64,000 nucleotides of DNA. Source: Paenibacillus alvei DSM 29 (lineage in GTDB: Bacteria > Bacillota > Bacilli > Paenibacillales > Paenibacillaceae). How positions within the stretch are numbered: position 1 is the stretch's first letter; each line of letters begins with the position of its first letter. The notes beneath the pieces are model-generated. The model had not been told where the DNA came from and did not search any database. It was given only the letters and a program-made list of their open reading frames with translations. The stretch lies in NCBI RefSeq assembly GCF_000293805.1, contig NZ_AMBZ01000001.1, forward strand, positions 62,001 through 126,000. The letters are read 5' to 3'. The position numbers and the translations under genes were made by a program. Positions 18,745 through 25,164 of the stretch are shown piece by piece.

Positions 18745-19542
18745 CTAAATTTTGACTAAATCCACTTCCGTCACGAATTGATCCATCGAAATGATATGCT
18801 TGCCCCGCTTCACTCGATACACGCCGTCAAAATCCTCACTAACTAATCGAAGCTGCGCATCTGCATACAACCGATAATTCAAGAGTGACGTCACGCGAAC
18901 ACCTTTAACCTTGTCCTCTTCATATGATTGCGGGCTGTCAATTAACCCGCTGTCTGCGGATAAGAGAACAATACCAGTTACCTCTAATCCGGCACCTGCA
19001 AGCGGTTTGAAATACAGCTTGCCTTGCCGTGTAAATACCTCTGTGTTGCAGTCACGAGCTGCCCGGCGTATCGACGCAACTGGATCGCCTTTCACAACGA
19101 ATCCCTTCATATAAGAATGATTAGAACCGAGCTGCACAGCTCCATGCGGAATTTGCACCCGACTTAGCAAATCATGAATGATCTCACTAGCCTTCGTGCC
19201 CGGCCGATACGTATGTGCCATCTCGTATACGGACACCGTCAAATCATCCTTCACTTGAATCGTCGTCACCCGATCCATCTGCTCCCGTTTCGTTCGCACC
19301 TCAACAATGTTGCCCTGAAGCACAGTGCCTAGATCCTTGCCGTACCCCGCATTTACAATGACTCGCATCCCCGTGCGAATGTTCGCCAGCGTATGCTTGG
19401 ACAAGTTATACAGCTCCACGGTGGATTCATTTGGTTCATGGTTATCATCAAAATCCACGTGAACGTTCATCGTCAGATCACCGTAGTTGAATCGATAGCC
19501 GCCAATTAAAATTTCACACCCGCGATTAAATAAGTATTCCAT
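18745..19542 (-). CDS. Tail hub protein (XkdQ/gp27-like)
   Basis: A 265-residue hub protein. ATG 19542 is chosen because GGGGG lies 6 bases upstream; longer frames to 19617 are not needed. It has the beta-rich N-terminal hub fold (VDFDDNHEPNESTVELYNLS, VNAGYG) and the IIHDLLSRVQIPHGAVQLG region of phage late-control/XkdQ proteins. The hub connects tube, plug and spike in the baseplate. It overlaps the plug gene by 17 bases. Confidence 0.8.
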   Translation of the reverse strand: MEYLFNRGCEILIGGYRFNYGDLTMNVHVDFDDNHEPNESTVELYNLSKHTLANIRTGMRVIVNAGYGKDLGTVLQGNIVEVRTKREQMDRVTTIQVKDDLTVSVYEMAHTYRPGTKASEIIHDLLSRVQIPHGAVQLGSNHSYMKGFVVKGDPVASIRRAARDCNTEVFTRQGKLYFKPLAGAGLEVTGIVLLSADSGLIDSPQSYEEDKVKGVRVTSLLNYRLYADAQLRLVSEDFDGVYRVKRGKHIISMDQFVTEVDLVKI

Positions 19543-19846
19543 CGTCATCCCCCAAGTGCAGATGAACAGACCTTCCAAGCGTATCCCACGTAATCTGTTC
19601 TTCCGGATTATCCCCATAAGGGACGATGAGCTCGAGCGGGAACTCCCGCGTCTCCATACTGACGAACAGCGGCACTCCCCAGACCAGCTTTACGCCAAGC
19701 GCCAACGGAGTATCCCCTTCCGATAAATCCACCGTAAAATAATCATGGGTGGAGTTGTAGCGCACTTCGAACGTATAGGTTCGATCGCCCAAATCCATAT
19801 CAAATGAGTAAGGAACAAGATCTTTGTCGATCCCGATGATCGCCAT
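19526..19846 (-). CDS. Baseplate plug protein (Pam3 gp18-like)
   Basis: A 106-residue protein with GGAGGAGAAGG before the ATG. The sequence DLGDRTYTFEVRYNSTHDYFTVDLSEGDTPLALGVKLVWGVPLF follows the pattern of the cyanophage Pam3 plug family, in which a small beta protein closes the tail tube at the baseplate. Its place between the LysM tail protein and hub fits this. Confidence 0.75.
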   Translation of the reverse strand: MAIIGIDKDLVPYSFDMDLGDRTYTFEVRYNSTHDYFTVDLSEGDTPLALGVKLVWGVPLFVSMETREFPLELIVPYGDNPEEQITWDTLGRSVHLHLGDDDGILI

Positions 19847-19876
19847 CCTTCTCCTCCTTTCTGAAGCTTCCTAGCC

Positions 19877-20533
19877 TTACCGATCCTGTATATATTGCCT
19901 GCCGCCACCGCCTGATGCAAAGGTCTTTTTCTTCGTCTTCTGGGCAGCACTAAGCATAATAGACATTCCTGGCATCAATGGCACCCCTGGAATGACAAGC
20001 TGGTTGACTGCCCGAATGATCGTTTCACTAACACTATAATAAGTTGCAATATCTTTTACGGATTGCCCGTTGCGTACTGTATGCGATTCCGGCTTCGGAC
20101 GATAGGATGTATTCCGCTTGCCGGAACGACTCTTCGGCTTCACGGCCGCCTTTTTCTTTGGTGGCAGCTTACTATACGCTGGTTTGACGATGTTGACCTG
20201 CTTCAATGACATCGTGAAGGACATGCCATTGGCAATCGAGCTGTCATGGGAGGTGCGCAAGCTGGTGATAACACAGTTCAGCATCATATTGCGGCCTGTA
20301 TATTGCAGCAGCTTGCCCTCATTCATTGCCTTCACCAAACGCTGCTTGAAATTGGCTGCCTGCGGCCCGATCAGCAACCCTTCCAGATGCAGACTTGCTG
20401 TATCCCTCTGGATGTGATCCGTAATGGTGCCGCCCTTCTCCACATTGTGACTGCTCACCTGCACCGAATATTCCGGTTCCTCCGAGATGACGAACAGTTC
20501 TACTCCGCCTAATTTGCTTTTTCGCGTATTAAT
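19877..20533 (-). CDS. LysM tail protein (XkdP/gp53-like), possible ATT start
   Basis: About 218 residues. The N-terminal 110 residues form a tail-initiation-like domain (SKLGGVELFVIS, HNVEKGGTITDHIQRD, LEGLLIGPQAANF). After a basic linker, a LysM motif (HTVRNGQSVKDIATYYSVSE) ends the protein. The domain clearly extends upstream of the first in-frame GTG (20464). A stop lies in frame just beyond 20533, and the only start-like codon with a good ribosome site (GGAGG, 9 bases away) is ATT 20533, overlapping the previous stop. A GTG 20464 start would cut the domain. LysM suggests contact with peptidoglycan or baseplate assembly. Confidence 0.7.
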   Translation of the reverse strand: MNTRKSKLGGVELFVISEEPEYSVQVSSHNVEKGGTITDHIQRDTASLHLEGLLIGPQAANFKQRLVKAMNEGKLLQYTGRNMMLNCVITSLRTSHDSSIANGMSFTMSLKQVNIVKPAYSKLPPKKKAAVKPKSRSGKRNTSYRPKPESHTVRNGQSVKDIATYYSVSETIIRAVNQLVIPGVPLMPGMSIMLSAAQKTKKKTFASGGGGRQYIQDR

Positions 20534-21392
20534 AGGACATCATTCCTCCTTCCGCCACCTGCGGCCTCGGGAATGGCTTCGGTTTCGGCAGCTTGTCTTC
20601 AATGCTCCGCTGGAACGCTCGGAAAGAAGCATCGTATTGCTCGCGCGCGATCCGTTTAATCTCTTCTATCATGCGGTTATCAATGTAGCCGTTCACATTC
20701 AAGTTCATCGTGACATTGCTGTTCGCGCTGACTTCCATACTGCCGCTTGCTGCTGGGCTAGTCCCAGGCATATTTAGCGTTTGGTCATTTGATGCAGAGG
20801 AAGTCAATGTCATTGTTCCGGATGGGTCTGAATCTGGTGCCGGCCCGAAACTTCCACGTGATCCAGAAAACGGATGTGAAGTTGAAGATGTAGAAGCAGC
20901 TAGCACACGGTTCTTTGCAAATATGTTGGATCTCACCATGGCAGAAGTTTTCTTCTTGTCATCCTCAATGTTCTCGTTGTCTTGGTTCTCTTCGTCCTTG
21001 GGGAGTAAAAACTTCTCTGCTGCCCATAGGCCAGCATCTACTGCTAGTCCGCCCAGAAATCCAACAGGATTCCATCTCAAAAATCTTGTTGCCTTGCTTA
21101 CTGTACGAGCGCCTTTTAACAACTTTCCTAGCCAGCCAACCTTTTTCGTTGCAGAGGCTACCTTACTCGCGTTGGAAGCAGAGGAGGCTGCCTTAGCTGC
21201 TTCGGATATAGATTGAACGGTTTGAACGGTTTCAGCCGTTGATTGAATAACAGCCGATGTCTGGACAGTAGTGGAATCTGAGTTCCCCTCTTCCTCCGCT
21301 TTCTCTCCCCCTCCGAACAATCTCATCGATACACTCCCGACTGCCGCCCCAAGTATCCCCCATTTACGATACTTTTTTGCTTTACCCAACAA
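20529..21392 (-). CDS. Tape-measure-like protein, 3' reading frame
   Basis: This frame encodes 287 residues from TTG 21392 but stays open upstream to about 21985, so it most likely continues the gene that begins at 22564 after a shift of frame. The upstream part is very basic and Gly/Ser rich (KKDKRKKKRGTNRR), then comes a hydrophobic segment (WGILGAAVGSVSM), an Ala/Ser/Lys helical region and a second hydrophobic stretch (NPVGFLGGLAVDAGLWAA). The C terminus has MNLNVNGYIDNRMIEEIKRIAREQYDASF, a pattern seen at the ends of tape-measure proteins. The position between chaperone and LysM gene agrees. Confidence 0.65.
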   Translation of the reverse strand: MLGKAKKYRKWGILGAAVGSVSMRLFGGGEKAEEEGNSDSTTVQTSAVIQSTAETVQTVQSISEAAKAASSASNASKVASATKKVGWLGKLLKGARTVSKATRFLRWNPVGFLGGLAVDAGLWAAEKFLLPKDEENQDNENIEDDKKKTSAMVRSNIFAKNRVLAASTSSTSHPFSGSRGSFGPAPDSDPSGTMTLTSSASNDQTLNMPGTSPAASGSMEVSANSNVTMNLNVNGYIDNRMIEEIKRIAREQYDASFRAFQRSIEDKLPKPKPFPRPQVAEGGMMSY

Positions 21393-21775
21393 TCCGCCGC
21401 CAGCGTTCTTCCCAGGTGCTGATCCGGATTTACTGCCGCTTGTTTGCGGATTGTTCTGTGGAGTACCTTGCCCTTGCGTACCTGTTCCTGAGACAGCCTT
21501 GCCAAGATCCTGTTGAGGGTTAAGTGCCGGGGACGCTGACAGCTTCTGTCCTGCAGATGATCCCGCAGCGGGAGATCCTTTTCCTCCATTTCCTGCATTC
21601 GCGGCTTGTCCAAGATTCTTATGCGGGGAATTTCCAACGGCTCTATTCTGGCCTTGAGATGCCCTCCCCAGTTCTCTGAAATCATTTTTCTTCTTATATG
21701 TCGGTCTTTCAAAGTTCTTACTTTTTGATCTGCTTATCGTTTTATTCGCACGTCTTTTGCCATACTTCGCTTGAC

Positions 21776-22564
21776 TTAATCTTCTGTTTGTTCCTCTTTT
21801 CTTTTTCCGTTTATCCTTCTTCTTCTCGGAAGTTTCGTCCGCAGCTGAAACGTCGCTTCCTTCCCCACTGCCGGTACCGCCAGAATCTCCAGTACAGCAG
21901 CACTTCGAAGAATCTCCACTCTTCTCATTTTTTCTTTCTGGAGGAATTCTTTTACAAGCTTCGTATTCTCTTTCGCATCCCTAATCTTCGTGACCTCATC
22001 ATTCAATTGGTACACAAAATTGAAACCAGACTGCACCCAATCCAGCAAGGACTTCGATTTGTTCTCTTCTTTCTTCCCCGACTTGCCATTTACCGTGGTG
22101 CTGACCTGCACCAAGGCAGATATGCTTTGGGACTGCACGGAAGCAAGGGTTGCCGACAGCTGCTGCGACAGCGAAGAGGACAACTGCTGAGCGATGGACA
22201 CAGCAAGCTCATTCGTGTTCTCAATCTTAACCTCGCCGGAAAGTGATGCATCCACATTCGTCGTTACCGAAACGGTAGGTGAATTCGTTACACTTAAAGA
22301 CATCACTTGTCTTTGCAAGGCAGTGATCATCGTGCTCATTTTGGCAGAAAAATTGCTTTCTGCAGAAGCGGAAGCAGAGGAAGAGGCCGAAGCTACAGCG
22401 AGCCCCCCTATCTTCGGCGTCTTCTGTCTTGCTTTTCGCTTCATCTCCGCAGTTTGTTCCTTAATGCTGTCCGTCAATATGCGGGAGACAACGCCCATCT
22501 CATCGAGCTTCCCGTTCATTGTGCGCAGTTCGCGGTGAATATTTTTGGAGATCCGATCATCCAT
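21776..22564 (-). CDS. Tape-measure-like protein, 5' reading frame
   Basis: Starts at ATG 22564 after GGAGGGAGTT. The first 220 residues are helical and Ser/Ala/Gln rich (ELRTMNGKLDEMG, QQLSSSLSQQLSATL), as in tape-measure proteins that fix tail length. After the A6 run at 21928-21933 the frame turns into an unconvincing sequence and stops at 21776, whereas the -1 frame continues to 20529. Joined, the product would be about 678 residues. Whether this is a mutation, a sequencing error or programmed slippage is open. Confidence 0.65.
   Translation of the reverse strand: MDDRISKNIHRELRTMNGKLDEMGVVSRILTDSIKEQTAEMKRKARQKTPKIGGLAVASASSSASASAESNFSAKMSTMITALQRQVMSLSVTNSPTVSVTTNVDASLSGEVKIENTNELAVSIAQQLSSSLSQQLSATLASVQSQSISALVQVSTTVNGKSGKKEENKSKSLLDWVQSGFNFVYQLNDEVTKIRDAKENTKLVKEFLQKEKMRRVEILRSAAVLEILAVPAVGKEATFQLRTKLPRRRRINGKRKEEQTED
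21928..21933 (-). other. Homopolymer at the tape-measure frame change
   Basis: Read leftward the sequence is GAAAGAAAAAATGAG. A six-A run lies inside the 21776-21985 window where both frames are open, and a -1 change there joins them. It does not fit the strict X XXY YYZ rule in frame, which favours an indel. Confidence 0.5.
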
Positions 22565-22568
22565 TGGG

Positions 22569-22787
22569 TTAACTCCCTCCTTTCCCGTACATCCATTCCA
22601 CAGCGGCGGCGGCTTCGCACAATTCCTCAATGCTCATGCCGCTCGCTTCTGCATACGTAATGCCGCCCCGGCTGTTCAGGACGACACGCCAGAACAATTG
22701 CCGGAGCGGATTGCGGGAGATGGATTGCTTATACGTCGGATGATTCGGATTCCAAGGGTGTATCGACCATGCCCAAGAAGCGCGCAC
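22569..22787 (-). CDS. Tail assembly chaperone, frameshifted C-terminal extension
   Basis: A 72-codon frame that overlaps the chaperone gene by 59 bases and ends 5 bases before the tape-measure start. The sequence after the overlap (YKQSISRNPLRQLFWRVVLN, AEASGMSIEELCEAAAAVEW) resembles the second half of phage tail assembly chaperones, normally made as a G-GT-type fusion. A +1 shift at CCC-T (22758-22755) would join it to the upstream frame. Independent initiation at GTG 22787 is possible but has no good ribosome site. Confidence 0.6.
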   Translation of the reverse strand: MRASWAWSIHPWNPNHPTYKQSISRNPLRQLFWRVVLNSRGGITYAEASGMSIEELCEAAAAVEWMYGKGGS

Positions 22788-23013
22788 ACTCGAGCCAGAG
22801 CGGCGTCATCAGATCGGTCTTCTCTTCAAGACCTTCCCAGCTTAGGCGCGGAGACACGATGACATGTTGGAGGAAAAAGTCCATCGACGCTTCCAGCTTC
22901 CACCCCCCGTCTGCCTTCAATGCTGCATCATACAATCGCATGAGCGCCCGCGCGCCCGGATGCTGCAGCACATATTCCTCAGTTTCGATCGTTACTGTCT
23001 TTTGCTTGCTCAC
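22729..23013 (-). CDS. Tail assembly chaperone (gpG/XkdN-like)
   Basis: A 94-residue acidic protein from GTG 23013, with GGGTGG upstream. The motif EEYVLQHPGARALMRLYDAAL and the LWLECARFLGMVDTPLE end match a small tail chaperone that holds the tape-measure protein during tube assembly. It sits directly upstream of the tape-measure gene. It is the first gene of the module; sheath and tube, normally next upstream, are missing. Confidence 0.65.
   Translation of the reverse strand: MSKQKTVTIETEEYVLQHPGARALMRLYDAALKADGGWKLEASMDFFLQHVIVSPRLSWEGLEEKTDLMTPLWLECARFLGMVDTPLESESSDV
22755..22758 (-). promoter_or_regulatory. Candidate +1 frameshift site CCC-T
   Basis: In the chaperone frame the codons ACA CCC TTG occur close to the end of the gene. 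Slippage of the CCC tRNA by one base enters the frame of the 22569-22787 extension. It lies within the only stretch where both frames are open (about 22729-22811). Confidence 0.45.
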
Positions 23014-23250
23014 AAGTAGCCACCCTTTCCGAATCCTTTTTTATTGAAAATTAAAATTCACTATTCTGTTCGATGCGTATAGTCGAGCACTTGGATTTCA
23101 AATTCTCAGGTATTGTACATCGATGGACAAGGTTACCCAAAATGCTGTAAAGACGCGGCTTTACTGGGTTTCTGTTTGGTCAGAGTTGGACAACGTGATC
23201 CTATGTTTGACATCATTTTTGTGGGTAGAGTGTGGGTAATGCGGGAAAAG

Positions 23251-23282
23251 AAAAAAGCCCTAGCGTAATTGCCGGGGCTTTT
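23251..23282. terminator. Terminator in the 23.0-23.3 kb spacer
   Basis: AAAGCCC (23254-23260) pairs with GGGCTTT (23275-23281) with A and T runs outside. The spacer 23014-23325 holds no gene. It does contain two GTGGGTA copies (23221-23227 and 23232-23238), a motif I associate with the 3' side of some phage integrase genes, so it may mark an old junction. Confidence 0.6.
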
Positions 23283-23325
23283 ACCTATGTTTCAATTGAT
23301 CATATGTTCCGGATCAAAACAATAA

Positions 23326-23353
23326 AGAGCCAAGGAACTATTCCTTTGGCTCT
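23326..23353 (-). terminator. Hairpin at the end of the XRE gene
   Basis: AGAGCCAAGGAA and TTCCTTTGGCTCT pair with one bulged base; the stem includes the last codons of the regulator. Leftward it is followed by TTTATTGTTTTG. Confidence 0.65.
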
Positions 23354-23556
23354 TCTTCAACGTATTCCAATAAATCATCTATAGATTCCAAATTTAATGC
23401 CTTGTATATCTTTGTAAGGTTTTCGGGTGACCAAGCTTTCGCTTTATTATCCACAAGATCGTTTATTGTATTGGGTCTAATACCTGTAAGCTGATGAAGT
23501 TTATAATTAGACCACCCTAATTCTTTTAACTTTTTATCAATTATTAGTCTTATCAT
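23338..23556 (-). CDS. Small XRE-family HTH regulator
   Basis: A 72-residue DNA-binding protein. ATG 23556 has GAGGTGG close upstream. It consists almost entirely of one helix-turn-helix (KKLKELGWSNYKLHQLTGIRPNTINDLVDN, then SPENLTKIYKALNLES) and an acidic tail, like YozG-type mini-repressors. It is divergent from the small-peptide cluster and separated by an operator-rich region, so it probably represses both directions, like a phage immunity switch. Confidence 0.88.
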   Translation of the reverse strand: MIRLIIDKKLKELGWSNYKLHQLTGIRPNTINDLVDNKAKAWSPENLTKIYKALNLESIDDLLEYVEEEPKE

Positions 23557-23590
23557 GTTCGCCACCTCTATAACAACATTAACAAATAAA

Positions 23591-23690
23591 GTTTAACGAA
23601 TCAAGATAAACCCATTGACTATTAACGAAATTCGTTATATACTGGTATTAACGATAAACGTTTAACGAATTATGTTTATCGTGGGAGGTG
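23591..23690. promoter_or_regulatory. Operator array between XRE gene and small peptides
   Basis: Several copies of a TTTAACGAAT / ATTAACGA motif occur here: GTTTAACGAATCAAGATAAAC at 23591, the dyad AACGAAATTCGTT at 23624-23636, and ACGATAAAC...GTTTATCGT with 9-base arms at the right. These flank and overlap the promoter at 23615-23643 and are probably binding sites of the XRE protein. Confidence 0.65.
23615..23643 (+). promoter_or_regulatory. Strong sigma-A promoter for the small-peptide cluster
   Basis: TTGACT (23615-23620) and TATACT (23638-23643) are 17 bases apart. The spacer holds the dyad AACGAAATTCGTT, so the promoter should be shut by a bound repressor. Confidence 0.75.
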
Positions 23691-23697
23691 AAGGGGA

Positions 23698-23781
23698 GTG
23701 AAGGATTTGGTTCAACTGCTTACGGCGATCATTCAATGCTATACCGCTTTCTTGATTTTTCGTTCAAGCCGTAAAAAGTAA
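23698..23781 (+). CDS. 27-residue membrane peptide
   Basis: GTG 23698 follows GGAGGTGAAGGGG. The peptide is a hydrophobic helix (LVQLLTAIIQCYTAFLIF) with a basic end (RSSRKK). It is the first gene after the strong promoter and is followed within 4 bases by a long hairpin. The form recalls type I toxin or holin-like peptides, but no family is recognised. Confidence 0.5.
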   Translation: MKDLVQLLTAIIQCYTAFLIFRSSRKK

Positions 23782-23784
23782 AAA

Positions 23785-23820
23785 GGTACTTATCGTTGCG
23801 CCCCACGCAAAGTAAGTACC
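23785..23820 (+). other. Long RNA hairpin downstream of the first small peptide
   Basis: GGTACTTA (23785-23792) pairs with TAAGTACC (23813-23820), and TTGCG/CGCAA pair inside around CCCCA. It has no T run, so it is more likely an RNA-stability or regulatory structure than a terminator. Confidence 0.6.
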
Positions 23821-23850
23821 AGAGAGGTCAGTCGGCATGATGGCCTCTCT
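23821..23850 (+). other. Second hairpin, adjacent
   Basis: AGAGAGG (23821-23827) pairs with CCTCTCT (23844-23850). It abuts the previous hairpin, giving two stacked stem-loops between the first and second small genes. Confidence 0.55.
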
Positions 23851-23907
23851 CCAAATCTTATCACTACCCTCACCTCAGATCAATATGTGCAGGAGGATGG
23901 ACAAGCT

Positions 23908-23994
23908 ATGAATTTCATCGTCTGGGTACTCATCATTGGGGCATTGGTTCTTAGTATCGCCGGGCTGATTAGGGCCCAACGTAACCGTAGGTAA
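23908..23994 (+). CDS. 28-residue membrane peptide
   Basis: ATG 23908 with AGGAGG 11 bases upstream. One transmembrane helix (FIVWVLIIGALVLSIAGLI) and an Arg-rich end (RAQRNRR) are visible. It is the second of three tiny genes in a row. Its function is unknown; the spacing to AGGAGG is long, and another ATG at 23897 opens a different frame. Confidence 0.45.
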   Translation: MNFIVWVLIIGALVLSIAGLIRAQRNRR

Positions 23995-24016
23995 ATATCC
24001 TGAAGGAGGTTTTACC

Positions 24017-24112
24017 GTGGACAAGAAGGAAGTAAGTGATATCAAAGTTATTTATCAGTTCGTAGATACACTGCTTAGTGTGGTCATTCTCCTGGTACTT
24101 CTCAGCAAGTGA
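24017..24112 (+). CDS. 31-residue membrane peptide
   Basis: GTG 24017 with a near-perfect AAGGAGGT site 6 bases away. A charged N-terminal part (DKKEVSDIK) leads to a hydrophobic helix (FVDTLLSVVILLVLL) ending SK. It is the last of the tiny genes and is followed by a perfect hairpin. Confidence 0.55.
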   Translation: MDKKEVSDIKVIYQFVDTLLSVVILLVLLSK

Positions 24113-24115
24113 CAT

Positions 24116-24133
24116 GAGGGGCTTTTGCCCCTC
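24116..24133 (+). terminator. Hairpin after the small-peptide cluster
   Basis: GAGGGGC-TTTT-GCCCCTC is a perfect 7-bp stem with a 4-base loop; the following bases are only moderately T-rich. It probably ends the peptide mRNA. Confidence 0.6.
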
Positions 24134-24135
24134 TA

Positions 24136-24165
24136 TTGGTTTATATACGAACAACATTGTATACT
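24136..24165 (+). promoter_or_regulatory. Possible promoter of the 24197 gene
   Basis: TTGGTT (24136-24141) and TATACT (24160-24165) are 18 bases apart, placing a start about 25 bases before the AAAGGAGGGG site. Confidence 0.4.
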
Positions 24166-24196
24166 AATCTTAATTTATAAAAAGGAGGGGAACATA

Positions 24197-24412
24197 ATGT
24201 TTAATCCTGATGGATCTATCGAGAAATTAAAAGCATTAATTGAAGTCTCCAAAAGCAAAGGGTCTGAAACTGTAGAAATTCCGCTTGATGAAGCTAGGCA
24301 GATTCTTAATCATTTTACGATCTTGAATCGTCAAGCGAATCGAATGAGTCGGTCGCTTGGTGAATTGAAGGATATGGCGGATCAAGGACGTTTGATAAGA
24401 ATAGAGGATTGA
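24197..24412 (+). CDS. Hypothetical 71-residue protein
   Basis: ATG 24197 with AAAGGAGGGG upstream. The protein is charged and helical (SIEKLKALIEVSKSKG, LDEARQILNHFTILNRQANRM), with no membrane segment or recognised domain. It could dimerise through the C-terminal helix. It lies between the peptide cluster and a strong terminator, in the gap between two phage regions. Confidence 0.6.
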   Translation: MFNPDGSIEKLKALIEVSKSKGSETVEIPLDEARQILNHFTILNRQANRMSRSLGELKDMADQGRLIRIED

Positions 24413-24417
24413 TATAC

Positions 24418-24462
24418 AAACACGAGCCGCAGGGATGCCCTCCCATACAGCTCGTGTTTTTG
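24418..24462. terminator. Bidirectional terminator at the left edge of the large prophage
   Basis: AAACACGAGC (24418-24427) pairs with GCTCGTGTTT (24450-24459), with T and A runs outside. It separates the rightward 24197 gene from leftward phage transcription. Confidence 0.88.
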
Positions 24463-24492
24463 TGTGGGCAAGCCCAACACATTTCCAGTATA

Positions 24493-25164
24493 TCACATAA
24501 TTGAGATAATGGAATGAACCGTTCGACCATCACCTCGGAGACTAACTGAGTCGTAGCGGAGTTGTGATGACCCACTTCCATCCAGGAAGATGCCATCTGT
24601 GAGCGCGCCACTGCCGATCTTCTGCTTGATGGCCGTCCTAAAAGATTCTACCGTACAGGGTGAATTCGTGACGACCATCCAAAGGCTCAAGCTGGATCCA
24701 TATACGAGTGCCGTCCGAAACACCTTCCCACTCATAGTCGGCATGTTCTGCTGGCGGGCAATCTGCTGCCAACGCGCATCGTCCTGCAACGACATGGATA
24801 TGCCGCCCTGCGCCCAATATTGGCTACGGTCAGACACCTGCAGCTCGGCAGCAGAACGAACCACCTGGATGCTATAACGGCGTGCAGCAGCGTCCCATAC
24901 CAATGTACCTCGGGCATACTTTGCATTGAACCACCCGCTGCCGTAACCGCCTCGGCTACCCTTAACAGGAACATCGTTTTGGACTGTTATCGAAAGCACT
25001 GCCCCACTATCAAAATCGAAAAAACCGCCATTTACGGCGGCTAATGGCTGACTATATACATTTGTCCGGCATGGCCGTAACTGTATATCATTGGGCGAAG
25101 TTTTGAGAGTGTGCAGCACTACGCCGTTTGACGCAGTGCATTTTGAGTATGTTGCTTTGCTCAA
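24493..25164 (-). CDS. Phosphodiester glycosidase (NAGPA-like) protein
   Basis: A 223-residue protein with the phosphodiester glycosidase fold: AAVNGGFFDFDSGAVLSITVQNDVPV near the N terminus and TDGIFLDGSGSSQLRYDSV at the end. Members remove sugars from phosphodiester-linked glycans; in phages the role is unclear, perhaps wall-glycan or capsule processing. Its start overlaps the amidase stop (ATGA), so it is part of the lysis block. There is no signal peptide. Confidence 0.8.
   Translation of the reverse strand: MSKATYSKCTASNGVVLHTLKTSPNDIQLRPCRTNVYSQPLAAVNGGFFDFDSGAVLSITVQNDVPVKGSRGGYGSGWFNAKYARGTLVWDAAARRYSIQVVRSAAELQVSDRSQYWAQGGISMSLQDDARWQQIARQQNMPTMSGKVFRTALVYGSSLSLWMVVTNSPCTVESFRTAIKQKIGSGALTDGIFLDGSGSSQLRYDSVSLRGDGRTVHSIISIM

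Larger units (their letters stand above)
13789..23013 (-). mobile_element. Headless contractile-tail module (prophage remnant or tailocin-like)
   Basis: Consecutive leftward genes encode a tail assembly chaperone, tape-measure-like protein, LysM tail protein, baseplate plug, hub, spike, DUF2634, baseplate J, DUF2313, fibre, holin and amidase. No sheath, tube, capsid, portal, terminase or integrase is present, and the cluster starts exactly where sheath and tube genes would end. It could be a decayed prophage or part of a phage-tail-like particle completed from elsewhere. Confidence 0.75.

Noticed and set aside
21323-21712. 129-codon leftward frame across the tape-measure gene
   Set aside because: It lies in the third frame of the region explained by the split tape-measure gene and has no ribosome site.
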